Under the pieces are notes generated by a model. That model was not told the DNA's origin and did not search any database. It worked only from the letters and a program-made list of their open reading frames with translations. Both the position numbers and the translations under genes were made by a program. Of a stretch of DNA of 64,000 nt, positions 26,336 to 37,530 are shown piece after piece. The DNA lies in assembly GCF_963422355.1 (NCBI RefSeq), contig NC_085089.1, forward strand, positions 1,050,001 through 1,114,000, written 5' to 3'. This DNA comes from Corticium candelabrum. Taxonomy: Eukaryota > Porifera > Homoscleromorpha > Homosclerophorida > Plakinidae. How positions within the stretch are numbered: the stretch's first letter is position 1; each line of letters begins with the position of its first letter.

Positions 26336-26976
26336 TACTCAGTTGCACTTGACAGTAGTGTTTCCAGCCCTGGGATTGCTCCGGCACTTCCTTGCCTCAT
26401 GACCTGCCTACCACACCTGAAACAGTTCTGTTTGGTTTTGTCTCTGCAGTCAATGACTTTATAACCATACCTGCCACAAACAAAGCAGTGGATACCTGAT
26501 GGCTTAACTGACTTTACCTCGCCTTCACGATGCGTGGCTGATCCACGGTCTATGCTGGCTTCTCCAGTTGCGCGAAGTCGAGTCACGGAAAGTTGTCTGT
26601 TGCGCCCCGTTAGAAATCGGTCCGCGGCTTCGGTCACCTCCTCCAAGCTCTTGAGTGGCTTCGCTCGCAGAAATGCAGCTAAGTCTTGCGGGCAAGCTTC
26701 AAGGAACTGCTCTCTCACGAACAAGTCACGCACCCGTGCCGGCGACGTGTCGTCGACTTCAGCCAGACTCATCCACTTCTTCACGTAGTTCAAAAAACGC
26801 GCAATGAACTGCGACGAAATCTCGTCCATTTCCTGTCTCTCCTGCCGAAATTTCAGTCTGTAGCCTTTATCAGTCAAATTGTACTTTTTAAGCAACGCCT
26901 GCTTCAGTTGCTTGTAATCGGCGGCGGCGCTATCCGGCAATCTCGAATAGACATCAAGCACTCTGCCCGTCAACAA
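26335..26976 (-). pseudogene. Retrotransposon gag (capsid and zinc knuckle), interrupted
   Basis: Capsid-like text GRVLDVYSRLP, QLKQALLKKYNLT, SQFIARFLNYVKKW and RDLFVREQFLEACP. It is followed by CFVCGRYGYKVIDC (C-x2-C with Lys in the usual His place) and a truncated second knuckle CFRCGRQ. The N-terminal part lies beyond the Tc1 insertion. Confidence 0.8.
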
Positions 26977-27055
26977 TGCGCTTAAGTAGAACGCCCATTC
27001 TGTTTCCTTCCATCCACTATCGGTAGCAAACCTCTCAAACCGTCGTAAATAGTTA

Positions 27056-28689
27056 CAGACCGTCGCAAAATTATAAAGCCACTCCCGGCACGTGACTATA
27101 CCGGAAGTTTTTCAGGCTGATTTACCGATTAGTACCTAGAATGAGCGTTTAACAAACAACCATGTGATAAAGTAAGAACAGAACAAGAACGTGACAAGTT
27201 TTATTTGGGAAAACTTCAAAAGTCATCGCGTTACGAAGCAAAATGCAAACGGCGTTTGCGTGGGCGTCTGCGCTGTCCAGCAGAATGACCTTTCTAGACT
27301 GTTTTTGGCTTTTAAAAAGCCAGTTATTTATGAAACGTTTCTTTGATGTAGACTCTTTGCTTTAATATTTTATGTTTCCTCCTCTTGCTTTCCGGATTGA
27401 TTCAACTCGTCGCGGAACACTCTACTAGCGCGCGCACTCCCTCTAGAGAAATCAATGCAAAGTCGCCTGCACTGCCGCCCACTCTTCGCGAGGATGACCA
27501 GCGGTTGCCGCTACCTTCAAGATTCGCCAAAGGTTCTCAATTGGGTTGGCGTCAGGCAAACACGGAGGACAATTCAAAACAGTGACGTCATTGTCGCGAA
27601 ACCATTTGCCGGAGACGACGTTTTTTGGTCGTCTACCGGCTTCTTGCGAGGGCGACGGGCGTGCATTTCTCTCTCCGCAAGTCAACGACAAACTAAAGAT
27701 CTGGAAATAGCTTGTCCCGTGCTCTCCTCAAACTCTCGTTTCAGCTGGCGCGATGTCAAACGGCGATTTCTCTTTGCTGTCTCCTCCAGAAAGCGGTCAT
27801 CTCTGTCACATGTTTTTCTTGGCCGACAAGATCTTTTCTTACAGCATATTGTTCCGGCCTCTAGTCTTTTTAGACAGTTTTTCACCGATCCACGTGAAAC
27901 ACCGGCGATGTTACGCTCACTCAGACCACATTCTTTCAAGCCTTCGATTTTACCACAACGTCGTGGACTGAGCTGCCGATCTCGGGGCATCCCCAAACTC
28001 ACACCAGCTGTCCGACTTTTCCTCTATTTCGTCTAACGAAAGATTGGTCACTCAGCTACAGGAATCCGCAATTTGGCAGCTCTGTGAGCTCAAACAACGA
28101 CTAGACAATCAAAGATTTCGCGCTATCAACATCATTTTGCAACATTTCGACCACAACCATTTCAAACTGGAAGTTACACTTTTAGAAATTTTGTGTACAA
28201 TCTAAAGAATTTAGTAGATTTTTACAAGATGTGGTTTTCTAGACAATATTCAGTTGATGTTTCAAGTTATTGTGGTTTTTGTGGGTTTTCTTATTGACAA
28301 AAATGACAAATAGTCCCCTCAATGACGTCATAGTGGTTTTTCGTTTTCTAAAGAAAGCTGAAAGAAGTTTGTATTCCAAGTAGATTATGAGCAAAGCATG
28401 CGTAGGTTTCTTTCAGCAAATGGCAAAATTGAATAACAAAAATGTTTTGTTGAGCTATTCATCACGTGTTTGTTTTGTGGTGAAAGTAGCGCGCACTTCA
28501 AAATTCAAAATTCTGTCATAAGAAACAAACCCAATAGGAAGAGTCCTCCTCTGTTGTTTAGAATAGAAAATTTGCAGTACATTACAGTTGAAATTATTTT
28601 TGCAAAAGCTTTTACAATAATGTTGTGGTCATTCAAACTTCAGGTATAGTCACGTGCACGAAGTGGCTTTATACTTTTGCGACAGTCTG
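27056..28689 (-). mobile_element. Tc1-type DNA transposon inserted in the retrotransposon gag
   Basis: Inverted ends CAGAC(C/T)GTCGCAAAA.TATA extend about 55 bp, at 27056-27110 and 28635-28689, flanked by TA at 27054-27055 and 28690-28691. Length 1634 bp. It separates the gag N-terminal fragment (28788-29006) from the capsid region (26976 and below), so it is younger than the retrotransposon insertion. Confidence 0.85.
27452..28002 (-). pseudogene. Tc1-type transposase remnant, internally deleted
   Basis: 28002-27682 carries the paired helix-turn-helix DNA-binding part, with RDDRFLEETAKRNRRLTSRQL and IS-SLVCR. 27691-27452 carries the C-terminal catalytic end WFRDNDVTVLNCPP and PDANPIENLW. 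The region between them, which in Tc1 transposases holds the first two catalytic aspartates, is missing, and the two pieces are in different frames. About 180 codons remain against roughly 340 in the family, so the product would be inactive. Confidence 0.85.
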
Positions 28690-28787
28690 TATCTAACTCG
28701 TCCGTACCATCTGCGAATACAGGAAGCTTCGATACCTTGGGATTCGGTCTTCGGGCGCCGCCCTCGCTTATTCTAACTGCATGCGCG

Positions 28788-29006
28788 CTAGCCCCTAATT
28801 CGAGTCGATCTCGTGTCTTCGCCGTGCTTCTTCTCTACGCTCATCTTCTTCCGCACTGGCTCTTCGTGCTTCTTCTTGATGCTGGCGCTCCTCGCGTTCG
28901 AGTTGGCGTTCTTCGCCTGTTGCTGCGAAACAAACGCCGCTAAGTCCTCACCTTTCAGGCCAAGCTTCTCGCCGGCGTCAATAAGACGATTCATTCGACC
29001 ACCCAC
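28788..29006 (-). pseudogene. Retrotransposon gag N-terminal fragment
   Basis: Starts MNRLIDAGEKLGLKGEDLAAFV. In the adjacent frame it continues into an Arg/Glu-rich coiled-coil segment like those of gypsy-type gag. A frameshift separates the two. It lies between the 5' LTR/primer site and the Tc1 insertion. Confidence 0.65.
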
Positions 29007-29119
29007 TCACGGTTACTCGCGGCTACGATTCTCTGGAATGACCCCGCAGTCTCTTCTGTTCCTCCTCGATATGCTGGTCGCTCTTCTTGCTGGGACTCAC
29101 TCCCGGACAGGCCCCCAAA

Positions 29120-29383
29120 TGTTGCAGACTTCCCGAAGACGGACGCAGCACCTTACGAGAGAGGACGCGTAGACTGCTCAACCGTTGACCGTGCCGTATA
29201 TTGTAAACACAATCCTAATCAACTTCCACTCGCTACCGCTACCCAGTCAAATCTAACTCAATCAGAATCAATCGCGCTTCTTATACTACCCTAGCTCAGT
29301 CAAACACAATACCGGTCCAATGACCAATTACAATCACCGACGTCTAAGTCACATGTCTCTAAGTCACATGTCTCTACGTCACA
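29120..29383 (-). repeat. 5' LTR
   Basis: 264 bp. Fifteen bases longer than the other LTR because of a small tandem duplication containing AAGTCACATGTCTCT. Its inner edge abuts the primer-binding site at 29119-29101. Confidence 0.9.
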
Positions 29384-29754
29384 ATCAGTAACATCTATAG
29401 GGAGGACCATAATCTAACATTCGCAGAAAACCTACAAAAACTTTAACTTTGCTCTAGGTATGCTCAAGTCGTAATTTCTAACCGTTGGTAAAATATACAC
29501 CAACTAAGTATCGTGTTTACAGCCATCAGAGGGAGAAGCGGCAACTGTGCGGAATAGCCCGACCCCTGATATTTAGTGCAGAAAACGTCCAAACGCTTGC
29601 TTGTATAGTGGCATACTGCCAAGAACAGCCGTCCACGTATACTACAGTAGCAAACGAAAGAACCATACGCAGGTAAACGCGGGACGCGATCTCTTGCAGA
29701 AGATACGAGTCATCTAACTAAAAGAGTGTGCGGAATTACCCCGGATTAAGCTAC

Positions 29755-31175
29755 AAGAATCTGATGGATTACCTCCGTTACGCTGACGAGCGCATTCGAC
29801 GTCTTTTCCATACAAACCGTAAACACTTCGAGGTAGCGAAACTCGTCAAAATAAGCTTGAACGCACAAAAAAGATTCTAATCACATCAGACTGGTCGCGA
29901 CGCAACCTCGCGTTCCCTGCACGTTCGAACTAGGCGAGCGTGCAATAACCGTTGCAAAAACAGCAGAGGCGTGTCTTGTTGCTATGGAGACAACTTGATT
30001 AACCGTTGAAACTCTACTAGCATTAACAAGTGATAAATTTTGGAACGTTTTAGCTGATAGTTTATATGTAACAGTTATGTCATGAATTATAATGATTTTA
30101 TTTTGTCAGTAGGGGATCAGGCCCCTCATTAATGAATTAAATCCTGTCTTACAAAAGAATTTTGACAAAATACTTGTGTAATAAATTTTAACACAAATTT
30201 TATTAATTACGTTAATTAAATGCAAGAAAGTTGTTGCCAAGACAGTTCACAAAACTACTAATGTTCAATAAAACATTTGATTTAGTGTACCATCAGCACT
30301 GTGGAAGACTTTGTCACACTCTTGAAAATAAATTTAAATATGCAGTAAAGATAACTTTTCATCACTGCTGCTTTGCCGTCTTGCTCCATACTTGTCACTT
30401 TGTAAAGGCAGAGAGTCGTTTCAATCTAATACACAGCAAGACATCGTCTGGATCTAAAATGCTAATGCATGCTTATGTCAATTGCTGATGAGAGACTAGA
30501 AACAGGTTTTTGAGATCATTTATAATTTAGTTAGTAATAGCGTAGTTGTATTTGGATATTCTGTATTCTGCAATTAGGCAAATTTAAAGATTACAGTATT
30601 TACTAGCAATTATCTAAAAGGCAATATTGATATTAGTAGTTGTAGCATCAAATTGTCGCTTGCATGTGCGATCATTTGTCAAATTGCACTGGCAACCATC
30701 TAGAATATTATAAAGTATAATCTCAAACTTCTAGACGGACAGGACTCGACTTTATCGGCATATCTATAGCTATTGTTCAATCTCTTTTAGACATTGTGTA
30801 ACCATTTTTTGTTTTTCTCATTGGAATAAAATATTATTTCTAGACTATAGAGATGCAATCGGCACACTCGACACTGCAAAAAATTGTGTTAATTAGTTAA
30901 TCGAGCGATATTTTAATGTAATTAAGAAGACTATGTGGGAACTTGTTTGGCCTGGCCTAAGACAATTTGTTACCCATCGGTATATGACCTAGGCAAGAAA
31001 CGACGCTAATCTTTACCATCTGCATACAACTCAACACAAACGATATTCACTTGAATGATGAAGAAATAATATAATTAGATGTAGACATGTGGTTACCCCA
31101 GGTATATACTCTTAGAACTGGCTGATGCTATAATTGACTGCTACGTTACGTACTTACATGTATACAATCGCCTTC

Positions 31176-31254
<79 letters not shown>

Positions 31255-31337
31255 CATATATTCTATAATATAATATAATATTATATATTTCATTATATAT
31301 AGAACGTAACGAACAAGACACAACAAGTAATTTACGT
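29755..31337. other. Non-coding: outer element shell, resumed unit 3 and (AT)n switch point
   Basis: From 30130 the unit sequence matches 2140-3130 and 36400-37290. At 31180-31250 an (AT)n tract occurs where other units continue into the A upstream region. Beyond it (31300 onward) the sequence is the reverse of the B upstream region (AACGAACAAGACACAA). No gene supported. Confidence 0.6.
31180..31275. repeat. (AT)n microsatellite at an inversion breakpoint
   Basis: Long AT run with short interruptions. Left of it is type A upstream sequence, right of it type B upstream sequence in inverted order. Unit 4 also has an (AT)n at the equivalent place (41261-41291) but continues into the A region. 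Confidence 0.85.
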
Positions 31338-31606
31338 TAGAATTTCCTACAAGTTTACAATTTCCTACAGGCTTACAGTTTCCTGCAGGTTTAAAATTTC
31401 AAAAGATTCCCATCGTAGAAAAAATCGCCTATAAATGCAGCAGACGTGTTGCTAGCGTGTCAGTACGACAATTAAGAGTCAACTGAATTGTTTGTATACG
31501 TTAAAGATACAGAATTCTATCCAGAGGTACGTGAAGAAGTGCAGTCAATATGGTTTTTTAAATTCTAGTTAATTAAATAAAAGTTTCTGTTGTCTTTTAC
31601 TAGAAA
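31338..31606 (+). promoter_or_regulatory. B3 promoter, exon 1 and 5'-UTR intron
   Basis: Gene-sense order: four 18-bp repeats (about 31340-31400), AAAAGATTCCCA (ATTCCC 31406-31411), TATAAA at 31430-31435 (18 bp gap), initiator-like GTGTCAGTACGACAA at 31457, donor CAGAG|GTACGTG (31526/31527) and acceptor TTTTACTAG ending 31603, three bases before the ATG. Confidence 0.65.
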
Positions 31607-32128
31607 ATGCAAGCAACTGCAATTGTACTGTCCATTCTATATCTGCTCGTCACGCCAATCAAGCCTACTGCAAACTCTTGTATTACTTCTGACAATCAAC
31701 ACAATACCGTTCTATTAACGATATCTCCCATCTCTCGCCTTATCACTGCAGCCCAGCCAGGAACCACATCTTACTTCGATTACTGTGGAGAGAGTCGCAG
31801 TCTTCGCAAGAGAAGTGACGAAGTTGGTGTCGTTCGCGTCAATGATTGCTATGAAGGAATATATCCGAGCATGTGCGATTACAATCCCAACAGAATTCCA
31901 TCCGAAATCCTGATGGCCGATTGCGGAGAATATGGATCAAACGACAATCGAAGTCGTAGACTAGCGAGATGTATTAAGTACATCAACGGAAAGGCAGTGC
32001 GCGGACATTGGCAGCCAATCGCGATGAAGATATCTCTACCATTCAAAACATCGATGACTAGTAGTAATGATTATCAACTCATGACTCAACAGATCTCTTA
32101 TGCTTGTGATTGCAAGACCACAGAATAA
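31607..32128 (+). CDS. IL-17-like secreted cystine-knot protein, type B (B3), one knot cysteine lost
   Basis: 173 residues, open throughout, with signal peptide and basic SLRKR segment. In the C-x2-C pair, DCGKC is replaced by DCGEY, so Cys109 is Tyr. The remaining eight cysteines are retained. This is the only full-length B copy on the plus strand, and it faces the broken B4 (minus), which has the same Cys-to-Tyr change. The loss could alter disulfide pairing or mark a decaying copy. Confidence 0.65.
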   Translation: MQATAIVLSILYLLVTPIKPTANSCITSDNQHNTVLLTISPISRLITAAQPGTTSYFDYCGESRSLRKRSDEVGVVRVNDCYEGIYPSMCDYNPNRIPSEILMADCGEYGSNDNRSRRLARCIKYINGKAVRGHWQPIAMKISLPFKTSMTSSNDYQLMTQQISYACDCKTTE

Positions 32129-33205
32129 TCGAAACTGTGTAACTCATGTATTATAACTTGCTACTATATTATATATTGAGTCTGTATAGGCATGGATGCA
32201 CGCTGAACACATTGTTCAATAATTGCCATACCATACTATAGTATGGTATATGACGACAACATTAAATGTTTTTAAATGTTTTGTTTTATGAAGCTACAAC
32301 ATTGCTGCGTATATATACATGTATACACATTAATTGACTTACCAGAAAACATCATCAATTAATTAATGAATAGAGATGCCCTGTAAAGTGCTAAAGCCTC
32401 GGCTGGTGTACTTGCACACCACATGGCGCTAAGACATGTGTACAGTGTAAGACAGCTGATGCAAGAAGCACAAACGTTCTTGCGTTTAACATCATTGAAA
32501 ACCTTGTCACGTTGTGAGTAGTACGCCGACATACCGTATTTACACAGCTATTCCTCTGACTGCAATTCAATTTTGCTGGTCGTAATGAGGTGACCCCATG
32601 CAGAGCCGCCAGAGCCAAAACAAAACATTAATGTGAGCGTACTTACAGGTCAGCCGCTTCGTTCGACAAACAGACGCTGTCATAGACAATGCACGTTGCC
32701 CTTTGCAAATTCCCGTCAAGCGCCAAATTTCTGTTGTGATTTTTGCAACAACACCGCAGCCGCTCAACCACGCACACCGAAGCTGTCAGACTGCAGAACC
32801 ACTATGCAGAAACACTGTGAAACAAGCAAAATGTTACAAGTCAGGTACAGTTACACCTTCCCTCCATAGCTAAACACCTGATTGTTGGTGGGAAAACATA
32901 CACACTTGTCTTAGCGCCATGTGGTGTGCATGTACACTAGCAAAGGGTTTACAATGCTTTTCTATTCATTAATTAATTGATGATGTTTACTTGTAAGTTA
33001 ATTAATGTGTATACATGTATATATACGCAACAATGTTATAGCTTCATAAAACAAAACGTCTAGAACATTTAATGTTGTCGTCATATACCATACTATAGTA
33101 TGGTATGGCAATTATTGAACAATGTGTTCAGTGTGCATCCATGCCTATACAGACTCAATATATAATATAGTAGCAAGTTATAATACATGAGTTACACAGT
33201 TTCGA
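32129..33205. other. Non-coding: centre of the B3/B4 palindrome
   Basis: Both sides carry the B downstream block in opposite orientation, each with the 22-bp palindrome (32228-32249 and 33085-33106). The central part, about 32400-32930, is present once and matches the B downstream block at 9800-10330. Arms run about 31310-32400 and 32930-34020. No gene. Confidence 0.65.
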
Positions 33206-33728
33206 TTATTCTGTGGTCTTGCAATCACAAGCATAAGAGATCTGTTGAGTCATGAGTTGATAATCATTACTACTAGTCATCGATGTTTTGAATGGTAGAG
33301 ATATCTTCATCGCGATTGGCTGCCAATGTCCGCGCACTGCCTTTCCGTTGATGTACTTAATACATCTCGCTAGTCTACGACTTCGATTGATCGTTTGATC
33401 CATATTCTCCGCAATCGGCCATCAGGATTTCGGATGGAATTCTGTTGGGATTGTAATCGCACATGCTCGGATATATTCCTTCATAGCAATCATTGACGCG
33501 AACGACACCAACTTAGTCACTTCTCTTGCGAAGACTGCGACTCTCTCCACAGTAATCGAAGTAAGGTGTGGTTCCTGGCTGGGCTGCAGTGATAAGACGA
33601 GAGATGGGAGATATCGTTAATAGAACGGTATTGTGTTGATTGTCAGAAGTAATACAAGAGTTTGCAGTAGACTTGATTGGTGTGACGAGCAGATATAGAA
33701 TGGACAGTACAATTGCAGTTGCTTGCAT
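33206..33728 (-). pseudogene. IL-17-like type B pseudogene (B4)
   Basis: Starts with the type B signal peptide at 33728. A GAA codon after SLRKRSD is changed to TAA (33515-33513). One inserted base near 33390 shifts the frame before NRSRR. It shares the Cys-to-Tyr change with B3. The rest, including GHWQP, ISLPF and the terminal ACDC, is preserved in sequence, so inactivation is recent. Confidence 0.85.
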
Positions 33729-36700
33729 TTTCTAGTAAAAGACAACAAAATTTTTTACTTAATTAACTAAATTTTAAAACCATATTGACTGCACTTCTTC
33801 ACGTACCTCTGGATAGAATTCTGTATCTTTAACGTATACGAACAATTCAGTTGACTCTTGTCGTTCTGAAACGCTTGCAACACGTCTGCTGCATTTATAG
33901 GCGATTGTTTCTACGAAGGGAATCTTTTGGAAATTGTAAACTTGCAGGAAACTGTAAACCTGTAGGAAATTGTAGACTTGTAGGAAATTCTAACGTAAAT
34001 TACTTCTTGTGTCTTGTTCGTTATGTTAGAACACCGTGCGTGTGATGTCACATAGCACTACATAAAAGTACCTGTTTAGGAAAATCTTCTCCGTCCGCAT
34101 ACTCAAAACTTTGGACAATTTACAATAGACCACGATGGCACGTAAGAATATACGGAACAACAAATTTCTTACAGGAAAAATTAATAAAAATATTTAAGGT
34201 ACGTTGAACGTTAGCACTGCAGATAATATCATTAATTATTACTATCCGAATACAAAGATCACTAATGAATTAGAACATATTGAGATGTCAGTGTTAGTCA
34301 AACAAACTTGTGGTTTGTCTAGTTACTTATGACACTATTGCGCAAAAAACATTGTTTTAATTTAAACAGCACTACAGTATGTGTATTATGTATTTCTTGC
34401 CAATCCAGGCTTCCTTGTGTATATACATTTTTTTTATCTAAAAGCTTCCTGTTTTTACTGTTGATTTTAGCTGTTTACGTCTCAAGTTGAAGTTTACCTT
34501 TACTCATCACTAGACCGGAAAATAGACTGAAGTGCAACCCAGAAAACAAACATTTAATTGAACATACAATCTAGAAAAGATCATATCAACCAGACATATA
34601 ATGTGTAGTATATGTTTATAGCAGTAACAACTAATCCTTAACTGTATATTCTCTGGCTTCATGCGGTTGCAGGAGAACGACTTCCGCGTGTACGTTTGTG
34701 GGTTTCTCTACTAGACTCTCTGACTGCCAATTGACAATAAATGAAGCGTACTGCATGTATAAAGCAGAAGCTTGCACGATGCAGTCACACAGTGTCTGTT
34801 TCTTGTAAACGTATATAGACAGTCACTTATTCTTCAACAGCCCGTGCATCTCTCGCTGACAGTCTAGCAACAGTGAAGTCGACAAAGTCAAACGATAGAC
34901 GATCATGTGATTATTTGTATTATGTACGATTGAACGTTGTCTGTGCATAGTGTCTCACTTGTCTTTAGATATGCTTACTGCAGAAACATACTGTTACATT
35001 GTGAGTATTTCACCTTGTTCAAGAATGCTCGCGTTCATCTTCAACTTCAAAAACAAGTTAATTAAAACGTCTATTCTATACGTACTTGCAGACATTCAAT
35101 TGTGAGTAAAGTTTACCTTCATGTTGTTCGTCGTTCTCTAGCCGAGTCGATAGTCTTAGTTTTGTACTATACTTGCTAAAGTCTCCGGCTCTCTTTACCC
35201 TATTCAACTTCGATAGATCATGCATCCAGAATATATACTACTGTATGTATACTATCTATATAGAAGGAGTATGGACGCATTCACGTTTCAGAAGCTTAGA
35301 GAGCGTACAATGAAAGTGTGACGCACTTTACTAATAATTATTAAGTTAATAACAAAGCTCTACAACAGCCTGCATTTGACAATCGCTTTCAATTGATTCT
35401 AGTGTACTGTAAGGCAGATCATTCCACTCTAGCTATGACTCGTATAGCTGTAATGTTGTTGCCTAATGCACTCTAGTGCATGTTTCTAGATCAATACAGT
35501 GTACATATATATATATATATAGCTAGTACAATAATTGTAGAATTATTTGTATACACTGTCGCATGCAGTTGCAGATTCCAAATGGCGTTGTACAGATAGT
35601 GTGCATTCGGTGGTATTTCCGCTTGCACTCTCTTCCATAGATAAAATCATGCAACGCCTATTTCCTTCCCTAATGTTTCTCGTCAGGTTGCTAGTTGACA
35701 AGTAAACTTACCATTAATAGTTTGTTTTATAATAATCAGTAATATAAAATAACTATGTTTTATTAGATAATTTCTTTATAGTTAAGTCTCTGCTTTGTAC
35801 AAGTTAAGCCATGCACTGCACTCAGTCACAAAAGCTCGTAACTTTTAATTTTACGGTTGACTCTTCGTGTGTAATTTGATATTAACTAAAAGTACATACA
35901 AAATGGTGAGTAACAGAAATAATTAGGACTTACATTGCTATACAGGAAATTGCAGTATTAACAATGTACGTCTTCTAGTCAATTGTGTTTAGACAGGAAT
36001 TGCAAGTTTGCATGTAGTCAACATGCAACTTGAGACTGTTGTTACGGAAAACAGACAAATTTTGAAAAAACACGGAAATCAACCTAAGAGCAAGTAAGAT
36101 TACCCTACTTCTTTTTTTTGATTTTTAGGAATGATGCAATCTATCTGGACAAGCAGCTGGAATCGCTTCTAGGTGACCAGGTCTCTATCTACAACTAATC
36201 ATGATTAATATTTCTACGCGGTCAGTCTAACAATTAGATTTGATGTCAAGTGGCTGCCTGGCCCCAACCATGGAAAGCTGGCGACGCCTCTGCCCCAGAC
36301 AAAGTAAATGGTTAGCACACTAATTGTTGTTATGACTTACTAGATTGTCAGTTTGACACCATTCTTGATCTTGTGTCAAGAAATATTACTCAATGAATCA
36401 AATCCTGTCTTACAAAAGAATTTTGACAAAAAACTTGTGTGATAAATTTCAACACAAATTTTATTAATTACGTTAATTAAATGCCAAAAAGTTGTGGCCA
36501 AGACAGTTCACAAAGCCACTAATATTCAATGAAACATTTGATTTAGTGTACCATCAGCACTGTGGAAGACTTTGTCACACTCTTGAAAATAAATTTAAAT
36601 ATGCAGTGAAGATAACTTTTTACCACTGCTGCTTTGCCGTCTTGCTTCACGTTTGTCACTTTGTAAAGGCAGAGAGTCGTTTTAATGTAGTACACAGCAA

Positions 36701-37312
36701 GCCATCGCCTGGATCTAAAATGCTAATGCATGCTTATGGCAATTGCTGATGAGAGACAAGAAACAGGTTTTGAGAGAGTAGTTATAATTTAGTTTGTAAT
36801 AGCGTAGTTGTATTTGGATATTCTGTATTCTGCAATTAGGCAAATTCAAAGATTACAGTATTTACAAGCAATTATCTAAAAGGCAATATTGATATCAGTA
36901 GTTGTAGCCTCAAATTGTCTCTTGCATGTGCGCTCATTTGTCAAATTCCACCGGCAACCATCTAGAATATTATAAAGTATAATCTCGAACTTCTAGACGA
37001 ACAGGAATAGATTTTATCTGCATGTCTATAGCTATTGTTCAATCTCTTGTAGCAATCGGCACCTCGACATTGCAAAACATTGTGTTAATTAGTTAAGTGA
37101 GCGACATTTTACAGTAATTAAGAAGACTATGTGGGAACTTGTTTGGCCTGGCCTAAGATAATTTATTACCCATCGGTTTATGCACTAGGCAAGAAACAAC
37201 GCAAATCTTTACCATCTGCATACAACTCAACACAAACAATATTCATGATAAAGAAATAATATAATTAGATGTAGACATGTGGTTATTCCTGGTATATACT
37301 TTTAGAACTGGC
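33729..37312. other. Non-coding: B4 upstream spacer, unit 3/4 junction, start of unit 4
   Basis: B4 promoter remnants are intact (TATAAA 33894-33899, GGGAAT 33918-33923, four 18-bp repeats 33929-33990). The spacer matches 19286-21423. The unit junction is near 36131, followed by the HECTD1-upstream-like and AT-rich blocks without the nested transposons of unit 3. No gene recognised. Confidence 0.55.
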
Positions 37313-37530
37313 CAGAGGCGGATAGATGGGAGGGGGTCCTGGGGGTCCAGGGGGTCCAGACCCCTCCTCTGCAGTACCGTACCACGCCCACTACAGTTTG
37401 CTTATTCACGATTATCAATGAACCGTACTGTTGGATTACTACAACAGGCACAAGGTAACAGGCGAGCAGACCGATTGAAGACTCAGTCCCGGATACTCTT
37501 ACCCGGATATCGCCACTAGCCAAAATTGAT

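Larger units (their letters stand above)
22653..29383 (-). mobile_element. Gmr1-like LTR retrotransposon (Ty3/gypsy lineage, IN before RT)
   Basis: Complete 6.7-kb element on the minus strand with TG...CA LTRs and a 5-bp target duplication ATCAG (22648-22652 and 29384-29388). Domain order along the element is gag, protease, integrase, reverse transcriptase, RNase H. The domains are gypsy-type in sequence, but this is the copia-like order described for Gmr1-type elements. Just inside the 5' LTR a primer-binding site TGGGGGCCTGTCCGGGAG resembles the tRNA-Pro site used by some retroviruses, with about three differences. A purine-rich tract AGAGAAGGGAGT precedes the 3' LTR. Reading frames are broken, and a Tc1-type element is inserted in gag. 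Confidence 0.85.
22134..29754. mobile_element. Inner non-autonomous DNA element with TAATCCGGGGTA termini
   Basis: Inverted ends: GTAGGGTAATCCGGGGTATT at 22134 and its complement ending at 29754 (GGAATTACCCCGGATTAAGC then TAC). The GCGGAATT/AATTCCGC motif repeats just inside both ends. The LTR retrotransposon lies within it. No transposase recognised in the remaining shell, so this looks like a MITE-type element split by the retrotransposon. Confidence 0.5.
21702..30126. mobile_element. Possible outermost DNA element interrupting unit 3
   Basis: Ends are weakly inverted: AGGGCCTGACTCCCTACC at 21702 and GTAGGGGATCAGGCCCCT ending at 30126. The flanks rejoin to give the uninterrupted unit seen at 36370-36420 and 2090-2140. 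No transposase is visible in the outer shell (21720-22130 and 29760-30100). The exact ends and target duplication are uncertain. Confidence 0.4.
21424..36130 (+). repeat. Array unit 3 (nested transposons, B3, B4)
   Basis: Starts as unit 4 does (compare 36131 onward) but is split by about 8.4 kb of nested transposons (about 21702-30126). The unit sequence resumes at AATCCTGTCTTACAAAAGAATTTTGAC. Its A gene is missing. After an (AT)n tract at 31180-31250 the sequence switches to an inverted B upstream region, giving B3 (plus) facing B4 (minus). Confidence 0.7.

Noticed and set aside
27385..28036. Plus-strand frames opposite the Tc1 transposase remnant
   Set aside because: Shadows of the minus-strand transposase, which has recognisable motifs.
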